Assembly: GCA_016793115.1 (NCBI GenBank)
Contig: JAEUIN010000357.1
Location: 1-64,000 of the forward strand
Length of the DNA stretch: 64,000 nucleotides
Source of the DNA: Planctomycetaceae bacterium
Lineage (GTDB): Bacteria; Planctomycetota; Planctomycetia; Pirellulales; PNKZ01
Direction of reading: 5' to 3'
The notes below the pieces were generated by a model. It ran no database searches. It was not told the DNA's origin and was given only the letters and a program-made list of their open reading frames with translations. Below, one piece after another: positions 1-7,948 of this stretch. Positions within the stretch are counted from its first letter, which is position 1. Every line of letters starts with the position of its first letter. Position numbers and translations under genes: made by a program.

Positions 1-1071
1 CGCCGTTCCCAGCGGCGCGTTGTCGAGGTTCGACAAGTTGTCTTCTTCCTCGTCGGCGAGTTCGCGTGGCGAGAAGTTTTGGCCGTTCGGCGACTCGTAG
101 GTGACGCCGGCGGGCCACAGCGCGATGCGGCGAGCGCTTGCCTCTGTGCCGATCGGTGGGCCGAAGTGGTTGTCGACGCCGCCGCAGACAATTTGAAACG
201 ATTCCGGCTTGTGCCACTTAGCATCGACCGGACGAGTTGGATCGAATATTTCCGCAAGTGGTGAAATTCTGCCGCGGCGCGCCGCTAGTTTCTGATCTTG
301 GGGATAGACCACGGTACCGATCGTAGCTTGGTTCGCCGTTGAACTCATGTAGCATTCCGCATCGAAATAGACAAACGGAACGACAGGCGATAATTCACTC
401 GACCAAAATGGAGCATACTCCAGCCACCCATCCAAGTCGTTATCGACGAGATGCTTTTCGTTGATCGGCAGCAATGGATCGGTCCGGTTTCGCGACGCTT
501 CGTACTTCGGCTCGGCAACTTCGCCACGAAAGAACGGATCCTCGCGATCGCGGTAAAAGCCGAATACTAGCCGCGATGTAATTCTGTTTAGGCTCTTCGT
601 GTCGTACGGCGTCGGGAATCCGCAGAGCCAAAAAACCAGCGTCTCCGCCGGGTCGAGGGTTTCCAAATCGATCGCACGGATGTTTCCACGGTCGTCGCGA
701 AAATTGTATTGTTGGCCTGTGCCGTCGTTTGCCGCGTCCGACATCAGCCTTTTTCGAAGCCGATTGAAATCCTCCACTTCCGTTCCGTACGAAGCCGACT
801 TATAGACGTTCGACAGATGCCGCATGAAGCGTTTTTTTCGGACTTCGACTTCCGCCTCGCCGAGGCATGGTGGATATTCTCCGAACTTGTCTTGATACGA
901 CATCAGCGCCGTTTGAAGTTGATCGATCTCGACGACCGTTCTCTTTTCCAGGGCTTGGAGATAGTTCGTGATCGTGCTCCACTCCCAAACTTTCCATCCG
1001 ATGACAACGGCGCCGATTGCCAAAACGACTACCGCCGCAACTGTTTCAAACGTGGTGCCGCGTCGATTCAT
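1..1071 (-). CDS. Pseudopilin-like secreted/membrane protein, left duplicate (C-terminus off the window edge)
   Basis: An open frame of 357 codons runs from an ATG at 1069-1071 to the left edge without a stop, so the last few residues are missing. Residues about 8-28 form one hydrophobic helix. It is followed by a stretch (VEIDQLQTALMSYQDKFGEYPPC) that resembles the GspG/type II pseudopilin pattern of a long helix ending in Tyr-Pro. The usual prepilin peptidase motif (GFTLIE) is absent, so a pilin role is an inference. The protein is a paralogue of the one encoded at 1344-2408. The last 137 bases of coding sequence in view differ from the paralogue at only three positions, while the N-terminal regions share little. 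Substrate and function are unknown. Confidence 0.75.
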   Translation of the reverse strand, partial: MNRRGTTFETVAAVVVLAIGAVVIGWKVWEWSTITNYLQALEKRTVVEIDQLQTALMSYQDKFGEYPPCLGEAEVEVRKKRFMRHLSNVYKSASYGTEVEDFNRLRKRLMSDAANDGTGQQYNFRDDRGNIRAIDLETLDPAETLVFWLCGFPTPYDTKSLNRITSRLVFGFYRDREDPFFRGEVAEPKYEASRNRTDPLLPINEKHLVDNDLDGWLEYAPFWSSELSPVVPFVYFDAECYMSSTANQATIGTVVYPQDQKLAARRGRISPLAEIFDPTRPVDAKWHKPESFQIVCGGVDNHFGPPIGTEASARRIALWPAGVTYESPNGQNFSPRELADEEEDNLSNLDNAPLGTA

Positions 1072-1259
1072 GATCGTGTCCTTGAGTCGCCGGCTGCTAC
1101 GTTGGTATCGTTTCTTGACTAGCTGTCGGTGGGTTCTGAAATTATGGCGGCAACCAGGGCCAACGTCGAATATCAATCTCAGGCGTGATTGCGGGGCATC
1201 TTCGGGGTGACTTAGAATGGATCGTCGTAGGTGGGGCTTACCGTGTGCTCTTCCGTAGG

Positions 1260-1343
1260 ATGTTCGCCATGTCTCGTTTCTCTCGTCGTGCTTTCGGCCA
1301 AGCCGCCGCCGGGGCGCTGGGCGCATTCGGCGCCGCTCGCTAA
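1260..1343 (+). pseudogene. Truncated 5' copy of the downstream TAT FAD-oxidoreductase gene
   Basis: ATG at 1260 (or 1269, matching the MSR start of the intact gene) opens a frame reading MSRFSRRAFGQAAAGALGAF, then GAAR and TAA at 1341-1343. This is the twin-arginine signal peptide of the intact oxidoreductase beginning at 2577, and the upstream sequence (gctcttccgtaggatgttcgcc) is also the same. After GGCGCCGCT the two copies diverge abruptly. The stop codon abuts the stop codon of the minus-strand gene at 1344, so the duplication junction lies within about 1338-1346. It may still be transcribed from the copied promoter and give a 24-27 residue peptide, but it is best read as debris of a tandem duplication. 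Confidence 0.8.
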
Positions 1344-2408
1344 TCACTTCGCTCGCTTCATCGCCGTTCCCAGCGGCACGTTGTCGAGGTTCGACAAGTT
1401 GTCTTCTTCCTCGTCGGCGAGTTCGCGTGGCGAGAAGTTTTGGCCGTTCGGCGACTCGTAGGTGATGCCGGCGGGCCACAGTGCGATGCGGCGAGCGCCG
1501 GCCGCCTCGCCGGCCGGCGGCCCGAAGAGGTGATCTTGGCCGCCGCAGACGATTTGAAACGACTCCGGCTTGTGCCACTTCGTGGCTTGCGGCCGAGCCG
1601 GATCGAATGTTTCGGCGAAGGGTGAAATCTGCCCGATCTTCGCAGCCAATTCGGCATCGCGCCGATAGAAGACGGTGCCGACTAAGGCCTCATCGCCCGT
1701 CGAAGCTTGATAGCAGGCGGAATCGAAGTAAACGAACGACGCGTCTACCTCGCCTTGTCGTTGCGCAATCGGTACGTACTCGAGCCAACCGTCGTGGTCG
1801 TTGTCGACGAATCGCGTGTCGTCGAACTGGTAGAGCAAATCCGTTCGGAAACGCATCGGATTGGAGCCTTCTAAAAAGAAGTCTTCGCGCTTTAGCGGCG
1901 TATCTAGATCGCGGTGGAACCCGAGAAGGCGGCGATTCGAAACCGGTGTCTTTGTTTGAACGTTGTACGGAGTGGGAAAGCCGCCGAGCCAGAAGACCAT
2001 TGCTTCCGCGGGATCGAGCGTATCCAAATCGAGCGGCTGAAGATTGCCTTCTGCGTCACGAAAGTTGTACGGTTGCTTCGTGTGATCGTTCGGATCGTCG
2101 GACATTAACGCCGACCGCAGCTTGTCGTAATCTTCGGCCGTCGTGCCGTAGTCGGACTTGGTGTAGGCCGCGGACAGGTGACGCATGAAACGCAGCTTTC
2201 GACGCTCGGCGTCGGTTTCGCAGAGACAGGGAGGATATTCGGTTCGTTTTTCTTTATAGGTGTGAAACGCCGTCTGAAGTTGGTCGATCTCGACCATGAT
2301 CGAAGCTTCGCGCGGAGTTTGCACAAAAGTCCACATTGCCGGTACCGTGATCGCAACGATCGCAGCGGCGACGACGATGAACAGACTTATTGAAATTGGT
2401 CGCATCAT
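1344..2408 (-). CDS. Pseudopilin-like secreted/membrane protein, right duplicate
   Basis: The protein is 354 residues if translation starts at the first ATG of the ATGATG pair (2406-2408). An in-frame TTG further upstream (2459) is less likely. Residues about 6-28 are strongly hydrophobic (ISLFIVVAAAIVAITVPAMW), giving an N-terminal anchor. Residues about 37-60 (VEIDQLQTAFHTYKEKRTEYPPC) resemble the conserved helix of type II secretion pseudopilins. The rest is a globular exported domain with no recognised catalytic motif. Divergent transcription with the FAD-oxidoreductase at 2577 leaves a 160-base shared upstream region. Its paralogue lies at 1-1071. The prepilin cleavage motif is missing, so assembly into a pilus is doubtful. 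Confidence 0.75.
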   Translation of the reverse strand: MMRPISISLFIVVAAAIVAITVPAMWTFVQTPREASIMVEIDQLQTAFHTYKEKRTEYPPCLCETDAERRKLRFMRHLSAAYTKSDYGTTAEDYDKLRSALMSDDPNDHTKQPYNFRDAEGNLQPLDLDTLDPAEAMVFWLGGFPTPYNVQTKTPVSNRRLLGFHRDLDTPLKREDFFLEGSNPMRFRTDLLYQFDDTRFVDNDHDGWLEYVPIAQRQGEVDASFVYFDSACYQASTGDEALVGTVFYRRDAELAAKIGQISPFAETFDPARPQATKWHKPESFQIVCGGQDHLFGPPAGEAAGARRIALWPAGITYESPNGQNFSPRELADEEEDNLSNLDNVPLGTAMKRAK

Positions 2409-2576
2409 TTGTTCTCTGCGTTTGCGTTTATTTTGGAGACCCCACGGCGAAATGTCCAAAGTTGAGTCAGAAAGTCGTTGCCATATATATGAGTGATTGC
2501 GGCCCCGCTTCGCGGCGACTTAGAATAAACCCTCGCACGTTGCGCCGTTCGTTCGCTCTTCCGTAGGATGTTCGCC

Positions 2577-4064
2577 ATGTCTCGTTACACTCGTCGCGCT
2601 TTCGGGCAAGCCGCCGCCGGAGCGATCGGCGCTTTCGGCGCCGCTCCGCAACTCTTCGCCGCCGCCGATGCCAAGGCTTCGCCGGCCGCGCCCCTGGCCG
2701 TGCCTGATCTGCCCGCGCTCGGCTCGCGCACGCCTCTGGTCGGGAATCTTGCCGCCGGCGTGCTTGAGGAAGCGGCCCGTGCGACGCCGATCGTCGAAGA
2801 GTGCGACGTGATCGTCTGCGGGGCCGGGCCGGCCGGCATCGCCGCGGCGATCAATGCGGCCCGCGCCGGCGCGAAGACGCGGCTCTTGGAAGTTCACGGT
2901 TGCTTGGGCGGAGTATGGACCGCCGGGGCGCTGACTTGGATTCTCGACTACGCCAACAAGCCGGGCCTGATGGCCGAGATCGTGCGGCACTTGCAGCAGC
3001 GGCACGCCGTGGCCCACAAGGGGAGCGTGGCCTACGACGTCGAGCAAATGAAGTTGTTGTTGGAAGAATTGGTGTCGGCCGTCGGCGTCTGCGTGCAGTA
3101 CCACACGCGAGTCGTCGGCGCGATCAAAGACGACAAGAATCGGCTCTCCGTCGTCGTCACCGAAAGCAAGAGCGGACGGCAAGCCTGGCGGGCGAAGACG
3201 TTCGTCGATTGCACGGGCGACGGCGACCTGGCCGCGCTCGCCGGCTGCGGCTTCGACTATGGGTCGCCCGACGGCGGGCTCGCCCAACCGATGAGCTTGA
3301 TGGCGCTGCTCACCGGGCTTAACGCCGACGAAGTCACGCCGTTTACCCGCGAACTCGCCGAAAGCGGCGGCTGGGCCGGGCCGAAAGACCGGCTGAAGGC
3401 CGAAATGGAGAAGGGGGGCAACTCGCCGTCGTACGCGAAGCCGACGATGTTCCACCTTCGCGAAGACTTGTTCGCTCTGATGGCCAACCATGAGTACGGC
3501 GTGTCGTCGATGGACGCCGGGCAAATGACCGCGGCCACCATGCGGGCTCGCGCCGAAATCCATCGGCTCGTCAACGGCCTGCGCGGCCTCGGCGGCGTGT
3601 GGAGCAAGGTGAAGATCGTGGCGACCGGCGAACAGATCGGCGTCCGCGAGGGGCGGCGGATTCGCGGGCTCTACGAAGTGAGCACCAATGATTTGGCGAT
3701 CGGCGCGCGTCATAAGGACGCGGTCTGCCGGGTGACGTTCGGCATCGACGTCCACTCGACCGATCCGACTAAGACGAAAGGCATCGAAGCGAAGCCGGTG
3801 AAGTCGCGACCGTACGACATTCCCTACCGGGCGTTGGTGGCGAAAGACGTCGACGGGTTGCTCTTGGCCGGGCGGTGCATCAGCGGCGACTTCATCGCGC
3901 ATTCGAGTTACCGCGTGACGGGGAACTCCGTGGCCTTGGGGGAAGCGGCCGGCGCGGCGGCCGCCGTGAGCGCGCTCGCCGGTACGACGCCGCGCGAGAC
4001 CGACTTCGAAACGATTCGGCCGACGTGGACGAAGCTGCAGTTCGCTCAAGCGATGAAGGCGTGA
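2577..4064 (+). CDS. TAT-exported FAD-dependent oxidoreductase (FAD_oxidored family)
   Basis: The 495-residue protein begins with a twin-arginine signal (SRYTRRAFGQAAAG) and an Ala-rich hydrophobic stretch to about residue 30. This indicates export of a folded, cofactor-loaded enzyme. A dinucleotide-binding motif GAGPAGIAAAINAARAG lies near residue 80. The C-terminal part carries LLAGRCISGDFIAHSSYRVTG, followed by GEAAGAAAAV, the FAD-binding end typical of PF12831-type proteins. I chose the second ATG (2577) because GTAGG lies nine bases upstream; 2568 is an alternative. The substrate is unknown. A Gfo/Idh/MocA dehydrogenase follows at 4195, a common planctomycete pairing thought to act on sugars or polyols. 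Confidence 0.85.
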   Translation: MSRYTRRAFGQAAAGAIGAFGAAPQLFAAADAKASPAAPLAVPDLPALGSRTPLVGNLAAGVLEEAARATPIVEECDVIVCGAGPAGIAAAINAARAGAKTRLLEVHGCLGGVWTAGALTWILDYANKPGLMAEIVRHLQQRHAVAHKGSVAYDVEQMKLLLEELVSAVGVCVQYHTRVVGAIKDDKNRLSVVVTESKSGRQAWRAKTFVDCTGDGDLAALAGCGFDYGSPDGGLAQPMSLMALLTGLNADEVTPFTRELAESGGWAGPKDRLKAEMEKGGNSPSYAKPTMFHLREDLFALMANHEYGVSSMDAGQMTAATMRARAEIHRLVNGLRGLGGVWSKVKIVATGEQIGVREGRRIRGLYEVSTNDLAIGARHKDAVCRVTFGIDVHSTDPTKTKGIEAKPVKSRPYDIPYRALVAKDVDGLLLAGRCISGDFIAHSSYRVTGNSVALGEAAGAAAAVSALAGTTPRETDFETIRPTWTKLQFAQAMKA

Positions 4065-4065
4065 T

Positions 4066-4168
4066 TTCACCACGAAGGCGCGGACATCACGGAGGGGAGA
4101 AGCTCGGAATCCGATTTCTGGTTTTGACGTCTGTTTGTCCTCCGCGGTCTCGGTATCGCCGTGGTGAG
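4066..4168. repeat. Imperfect inverted repeat between oxidoreductase genes (dispersed intergenic element type)
   Basis: The segment begins tcaccacgaaggcg (4067-4080) and ends cgccgtggtga (4157-4167), which are imperfect inverted copies. Inner parts (cacggagg; cctccgcgg) are also partly complementary. This layout matches the long imperfect hairpins scattered between genes in many planctomycetes. It could form an mRNA hairpin between the two coding regions. Confidence 0.5.
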
Positions 4169-4194
4169 TCACACTCAAAATAAGGCGGAACATC

Positions 4195-5190
4195 ATGCGT
4201 ATCGGCATCATGGGATTGCGTGGGCACGTGAGCGATTGCATGAAGGGGGCCGCGCAGTTGAAAGACTGCCACGTGGTCGCCGTGAGCGACGGCGATCCGG
4301 AAGAGGTCGCGAAGTTTTGTCAGAAGCAGGAATTGGCGGCGAGAGCCGAGCAGTACCAGCGCTGGCAGCACATGGTCGAGCACACCGAGATGGACGTGTG
4401 CGTCGTCGCCGACGAGAACGGCTTGCGGGCCGAGCAACTCATTCGCTTGGCGCAGAGCGGCGTGCACATCTGCGCGGAGAAGCCGCTGGCGACGACGCTC
4501 GAAGACTTGGCTCGCGTGAAGGAAGCGGTCGAGAAGGCGCAGGTCAAGCTGACGATGCTCTTGCGCATGCGGTACGAAGCGAAGTATCGCACGATGCGGA
4601 AGCTCGTGGCCGAAGGAGCCGTCGGCAAAGTCGGGCTGGTGACGTGTCAGAAGTCATATCGGATCGAAGAACGCGATGAATGGGAAAAGTCGCGCAAGCG
4701 ACTCGGCGGCACGATTCCCTACATCGGCTGCCACGCGCTCGATCTGATGCGCTGGGTGCCGCAGCTCGATTTCACCCACTTGGCGGCGTTTCACGCCAAC
4801 GTGGCGACGCCGGAGTTCGGCCAGAGCGAGGACACCGCGAGCGTGCTGGTGCGCTACGGCAACGGCGCAACCGGCACGGCTCGTCTCGACTACCTGCTGC
4901 CGAAGGAATTCGCAACGCACGGCGACGATCGGCTACGAATCGCCGGCGGCGACGGCGTGATCGAAACGCAGCAGGCCTGGAACCACATTGCACTGACGAC
5001 CGAGAAAAAGAAGACCTATCAGATCGACCCCGGCCCGAGCGAAAACATGTTCGTCGACTTCGCAAAGTCGATCACCGAGGGAACGCCCTGCCGCTTCACG
5101 AAGGAAGACGCCTACTCGATGACCGAGATCACGCTGAAAGCCCGCGACGCCGCGGATAACAAAGAACTCATCGCACTGGCATCGGCGTAG
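4195..5190 (+). CDS. Gfo/Idh/MocA family NAD(P)-dependent oxidoreductase
   Basis: The 331-residue length is typical of the family. The N-terminus MRIGIMGLRGHVSDCMKGA sits where the Rossmann GxGxxG loop should be, but the middle glycine is replaced (G-L-R-G), so cofactor binding may be altered. The family signature EKP is present at about residue 96 (CAEKPLATT). The second-domain motif IGCHALDLMRW, around residues 177-187, supplies the expected catalytic His and Asp. No signal peptide is visible, so it is probably cytoplasmic, unlike the TAT-exported oxidoreductase upstream. The reaction is probably oxidation of a sugar or inositol derivative; the exact substrate cannot be read from sequence. 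Confidence 0.85.
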   Translation: MRIGIMGLRGHVSDCMKGAAQLKDCHVVAVSDGDPEEVAKFCQKQELAARAEQYQRWQHMVEHTEMDVCVVADENGLRAEQLIRLAQSGVHICAEKPLATTLEDLARVKEAVEKAQVKLTMLLRMRYEAKYRTMRKLVAEGAVGKVGLVTCQKSYRIEERDEWEKSRKRLGGTIPYIGCHALDLMRWVPQLDFTHLAAFHANVATPEFGQSEDTASVLVRYGNGATGTARLDYLLPKEFATHGDDRLRIAGGDGVIETQQAWNHIALTTEKKKTYQIDPGPSENMFVDFAKSITEGTPCRFTKEDAYSMTEITLKARDAADNKELIALASA

Positions 5191-5421
5191 GTCGGGCGAG
5201 CGCAGCGCGGCCGACGCGGCGCTGCGGAACGGCTGGGCGTCGTCAAGTCGCGGATTTGGCCGCGCGGCGTCGGCTTTGGGGCCGGCCAAAAAGTTGCTTG
5301 GAATCGCGCCGCGAGTTTCGCTACGTTGCGGGGTGCGGAATTCGCTTTCGACTTGTTCGCCGACCGAGGGCGCGGCGGCGCCAATTGGCGCGAAATCGGC
5401 GCTCGAATAGGTGCGCAAACC

Positions 5422-5500
5422 GCGCATCTATTTGGCCGGTAGATGCGCACATTTAAGTAAGACAATAGGGGTGCGCATCTAACCGCGAAATAGATGCGCA
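5422..5500. repeat. Pair of tandem hairpins sharing the same stem sequence
   Basis: The first hairpin has gcgcatcta at 5422-5430, a 9-base loop, and tagatgcgc at 5440-5448. The second has tgcgcatcta at 5472-5481, a 9-base loop, and tagatgcgca at 5491-5500. Both stems are perfect and use the same sequence, the two loops are the same length but differ in sequence, and about 23 bases separate the hairpins. A third gtgcgca lies at 5411. This could be a REP-like element, a protein-binding array or a bidirectional terminator; there is no T-run. Confidence 0.65.
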
Positions 5501-5590
5501 GCAACCGAACCGGTCGCGAACCGGGAGAGATGAGACGATGGTCGCCGCAAACGGGACGAAGCCGATCTTCGCCGCCCGCTCATCCAGCCC

Positions 5591-5619
5591 GTTCCCTCTC
5601 CTCCGAGGGGAGAGGGAAC
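5591..5619. terminator. Strong hairpin between convergent genes, likely bidirectional terminator or dispersed repeat
   Basis: gttccctctcc (5591-5601), a 7-base loop and ggagagggaac (5609-5619) form a perfect 11-base-pair stem. It lies 12 bases beyond the transketolase stop codon (minus strand), where a terminator is expected. No T-run follows. The ccctctcc/ggagaggg pattern also recurs as a dispersed intergenic palindrome in planctomycete genomes. Confidence 0.5.
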
Positions 5620-5630
5620 GAGTGGAGCGA

Positions 5631-7739
5631 CTAACCGTTGAGCGAGGCTTCCGCTTCGGCGACGACATGTTCGGCCGTGATGCCGAACTCTTTGAAGAGT
5701 TGAGCGGCCGGAGCGCTCGCCCCGAAGCCGTTCATGCCGACGAAGCGCCCCTTCGCGCCGAGGTAACGTTCCCAGCCCATCTTGATGCCCGCTTCGCAGG
5801 CCACGCGGGCCGTGACGTCGCTCGGCAGCACGCTTTCGCGATACGCGGCGTCTTGAGCGTCGAACAGTTCCCAGCAGGGAATGCTGACGACCCGCGTCTT
5901 GATCCCCTTGGCTTCCAGTTGTTCGGCGGCGGCGACGATCACTTGAAGTTCGCTGCCGGTCGCCATCAGGATGACTTGCGGCTTCTCGTCGCCGGTGGTG
6001 ACGACATAACCGCCCTTGGCCACGCCTTCGGCCGACGCATACTTCGTACGATCCAAAGTCGGCAGGTTTTGGCGAGTGAGCACCATCGCCGTCGGAGCGT
6101 CGGTGGAGGCGAGTGCTGCGCGATATGCCTGAGCGACTTCGTTCGCGTCGCCCGGACGCATGACGTTGAGGCCGGGAATGGCCCGCAGCGCCGCCAAGTG
6201 TTCGACCGGTTGATGGGTGGGGCCGTCTTCGCCGACGCCGATCGAGTCGTGCGTCAGCACCCAGAGCACCGGTTGCTTCATAATCGCCGCCAGCCGCATC
6301 GACGGGCGCATGTAGTCCGTGAAGACGAAGAACGTCGCGCCGTACGGACGCAGACCGCTCAGCGCCATGCCGTTCAGCGCGGCGGCCATGCCGTGTTCCC
6401 GAATGCCCCAGTGGAAGTTGCGGGCGTTGTAGTTGTTCGGCTCGAAGTCGCCGGAGCCTTCGGCCGTGATCAGCGTGAGGGTCGACGGAGCCAAGTCGGC
6501 CGAACCGCCGATGAGCCACGGAATCTTCGCGGCGACGGCGTTGAGCACCTTGCCGCCCGAGGCGCGGCTGGCCATTCCCTTGGCGTCGGCCGGAAACGTC
6601 GGCAGGGCAGCTTCCCAATCGGCGGGAAGCTCGCGCGAGTCGATGTTAGCCAGTTCGGCGGCGAGTTCCGGAAACTCCTTACCGTATTTCTTGAGCTTGC
6701 TCTTCCACGACTTGTGCAGCTTCGCGCCGCGAGCGCCGACGCCTTGCCGGAAGTGTTCGTACACGTCTTGCGGCACGAAGAAATCCGGCTCGTTCCACTG
6801 ATAAAACGCCTTGGTGAGCTTGATCTCATCGGCGCCGAGCGGTTCGCCGTGAGCCTTGTGCGAACCGGCCTTATTAGGCGAACCGTAGCCGATGCGGCTC
6901 TTGCAAACGATGAGCGTCGGGCCGGTCTTCGTGGAGTTGAACTTCTTGAGCGCCTTTTGCATCGCGGCCAAGTCGTTGGCGTCTTCGACGAAGCTGACGT
7001 TCCAACCGTACGACTTGAAGCGAAGCGCGACGTTTTCGGTGAACGCGAGATCGGTTTCGCCTTCGATTGTGATCTTGTTGTCGTCGTAGATCCAAACGAG
7101 GTTCGACAGCTTCAAATGACCGGCGATGGAAGCGGCCTCGCACGAAACGCCTTCCATCAAGTCGCCGTCGCTGCAGATGACGTACGTCTTGGCGTTGAAC
7201 AGTTCGAATCCGGGTTTGTTGTAGCGGGCGGCGTACCACTTCTGCGCGATCGCCATGCCGACGCTGTTGCCGCAGCCTTGGCCGAGCGGGCCGGTCGTCG
7301 TTTCGACGCCCCCCGTTTCGCCGAACTCGGGATGACCCGGGCAGCGGCTATGTAATTGGCGGAACTTCTTGATGTGCTCGAGCGGAACGGCCGGTTCGTC
7401 GACGACGTCGCCGTAGTGATCGGCTTGCTTCACTTCGGCCAAGTGCAACATGCTGTAGAGCAGCATCGAGGCGTGGCCGCACGAGAGCACGAAGCGGTCG
7501 CGAGCCGGCCAAGTGGGATCGTTCGGATCGAAACGAAGAAAGTTTTGCCACACCGTGTAGGCGACCGGCGCGAGCGCCATCGGGGTACCAGGGTGGCCGC
7601 TATTGGCCGCCTGCACGGCGTCCATCGAGAGCGTGCGAATCGTGTTGATGGCCAAATGTTCGATGCCCATCTCGGCCGCGACTTGTTGCGGCACAACGGT
7701 TTCCGGTGCTTGGGACGGGCTCGTTTCGTCGATCGACAT
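5631..7739 (-). CDS. tkt: Transketolase
   Basis: The 702-residue protein matches the usual length of bacterial transketolases. It transfers two-carbon ketol units between sugar phosphates in the non-oxidative pentose phosphate pathway, using thiamine diphosphate. The N-terminal ANSGHPGTPM segment, the cofactor-binding region around CSDGDLMEGVSCEAAS, and the C-terminal domain with HDSIGVGEDGPTHQPVEHLA are all present and intact. ATG at 7739 is chosen because GGAAG lies five bases upstream; a GTG two codons earlier is less likely. It is monocistronic and convergent with the dehydrogenase at 4195. Confidence 0.96.
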   Translation of the reverse strand: MSIDETSPSQAPETVVPQQVAAEMGIEHLAINTIRTLSMDAVQAANSGHPGTPMALAPVAYTVWQNFLRFDPNDPTWPARDRFVLSCGHASMLLYSMLHLAEVKQADHYGDVVDEPAVPLEHIKKFRQLHSRCPGHPEFGETGGVETTTGPLGQGCGNSVGMAIAQKWYAARYNKPGFELFNAKTYVICSDGDLMEGVSCEAASIAGHLKLSNLVWIYDDNKITIEGETDLAFTENVALRFKSYGWNVSFVEDANDLAAMQKALKKFNSTKTGPTLIVCKSRIGYGSPNKAGSHKAHGEPLGADEIKLTKAFYQWNEPDFFVPQDVYEHFRQGVGARGAKLHKSWKSKLKKYGKEFPELAAELANIDSRELPADWEAALPTFPADAKGMASRASGGKVLNAVAAKIPWLIGGSADLAPSTLTLITAEGSGDFEPNNYNARNFHWGIREHGMAAALNGMALSGLRPYGATFFVFTDYMRPSMRLAAIMKQPVLWVLTHDSIGVGEDGPTHQPVEHLAALRAIPGLNVMRPGDANEVAQAYRAALASTDAPTAMVLTRQNLPTLDRTKYASAEGVAKGGYVVTTGDEKPQVILMATGSELQVIVAAAEQLEAKGIKTRVVSIPCWELFDAQDAAYRESVLPSDVTARVACEAGIKMGWERYLGAKGRFVGMNGFGASAPAAQLFKEFGITAEHVVAEAEASLNG

Positions 7740-7948
7740 AATCACTTCCGTAGTTGGCGCGCCGATTCAAACATCGACGCCGCAAGATTCATAAGCGGGA
7801 CCAATGGGCATCTTCGCACGCGGCGACGCGACCGAGCAGGGCTCAGGCGACCGCAGCGGAAAGCCGGGAACCCGTCGAGTGTAGAAAATGGGCCGACTGT
7901 CGTCAAACGGGGGGTGTCGGTGATCCGTTCACCCGCATGACGCGGCGA

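Larger units (their letters stand above)
5191..5630. other. Convergent intergenic region without a convincing gene
   Basis: This stretch between the convergent dehydrogenase and transketolase genes holds GC-rich low-complexity sequence, then two tandem hairpins (5422-5500) and a third hairpin (5591-5619). Short open frames here have low-complexity Arg/Ala composition and no recognisable motif. Confidence 0.6.

Noticed and set aside
2409..2459. Upstream TTG start for the right pseudopilin-like gene
   Set aside because: The extension is polar and basic and would precede the hydrophobic signal segment; the ATGATG pair at 2403-2408 is more plausible.
2520..4241. 573-codon minus-strand frame opposite the FAD-oxidoreductase
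   Set aside because: The composition is Arg/His/Gly-rich, no family motif is present, and it fully overlaps a convincing TAT-exported oxidoreductase.
5538..7355. 605-codon plus-strand frame opposite transketolase
   Set aside because: It is antisense to a complete transketolase and has no motifs.
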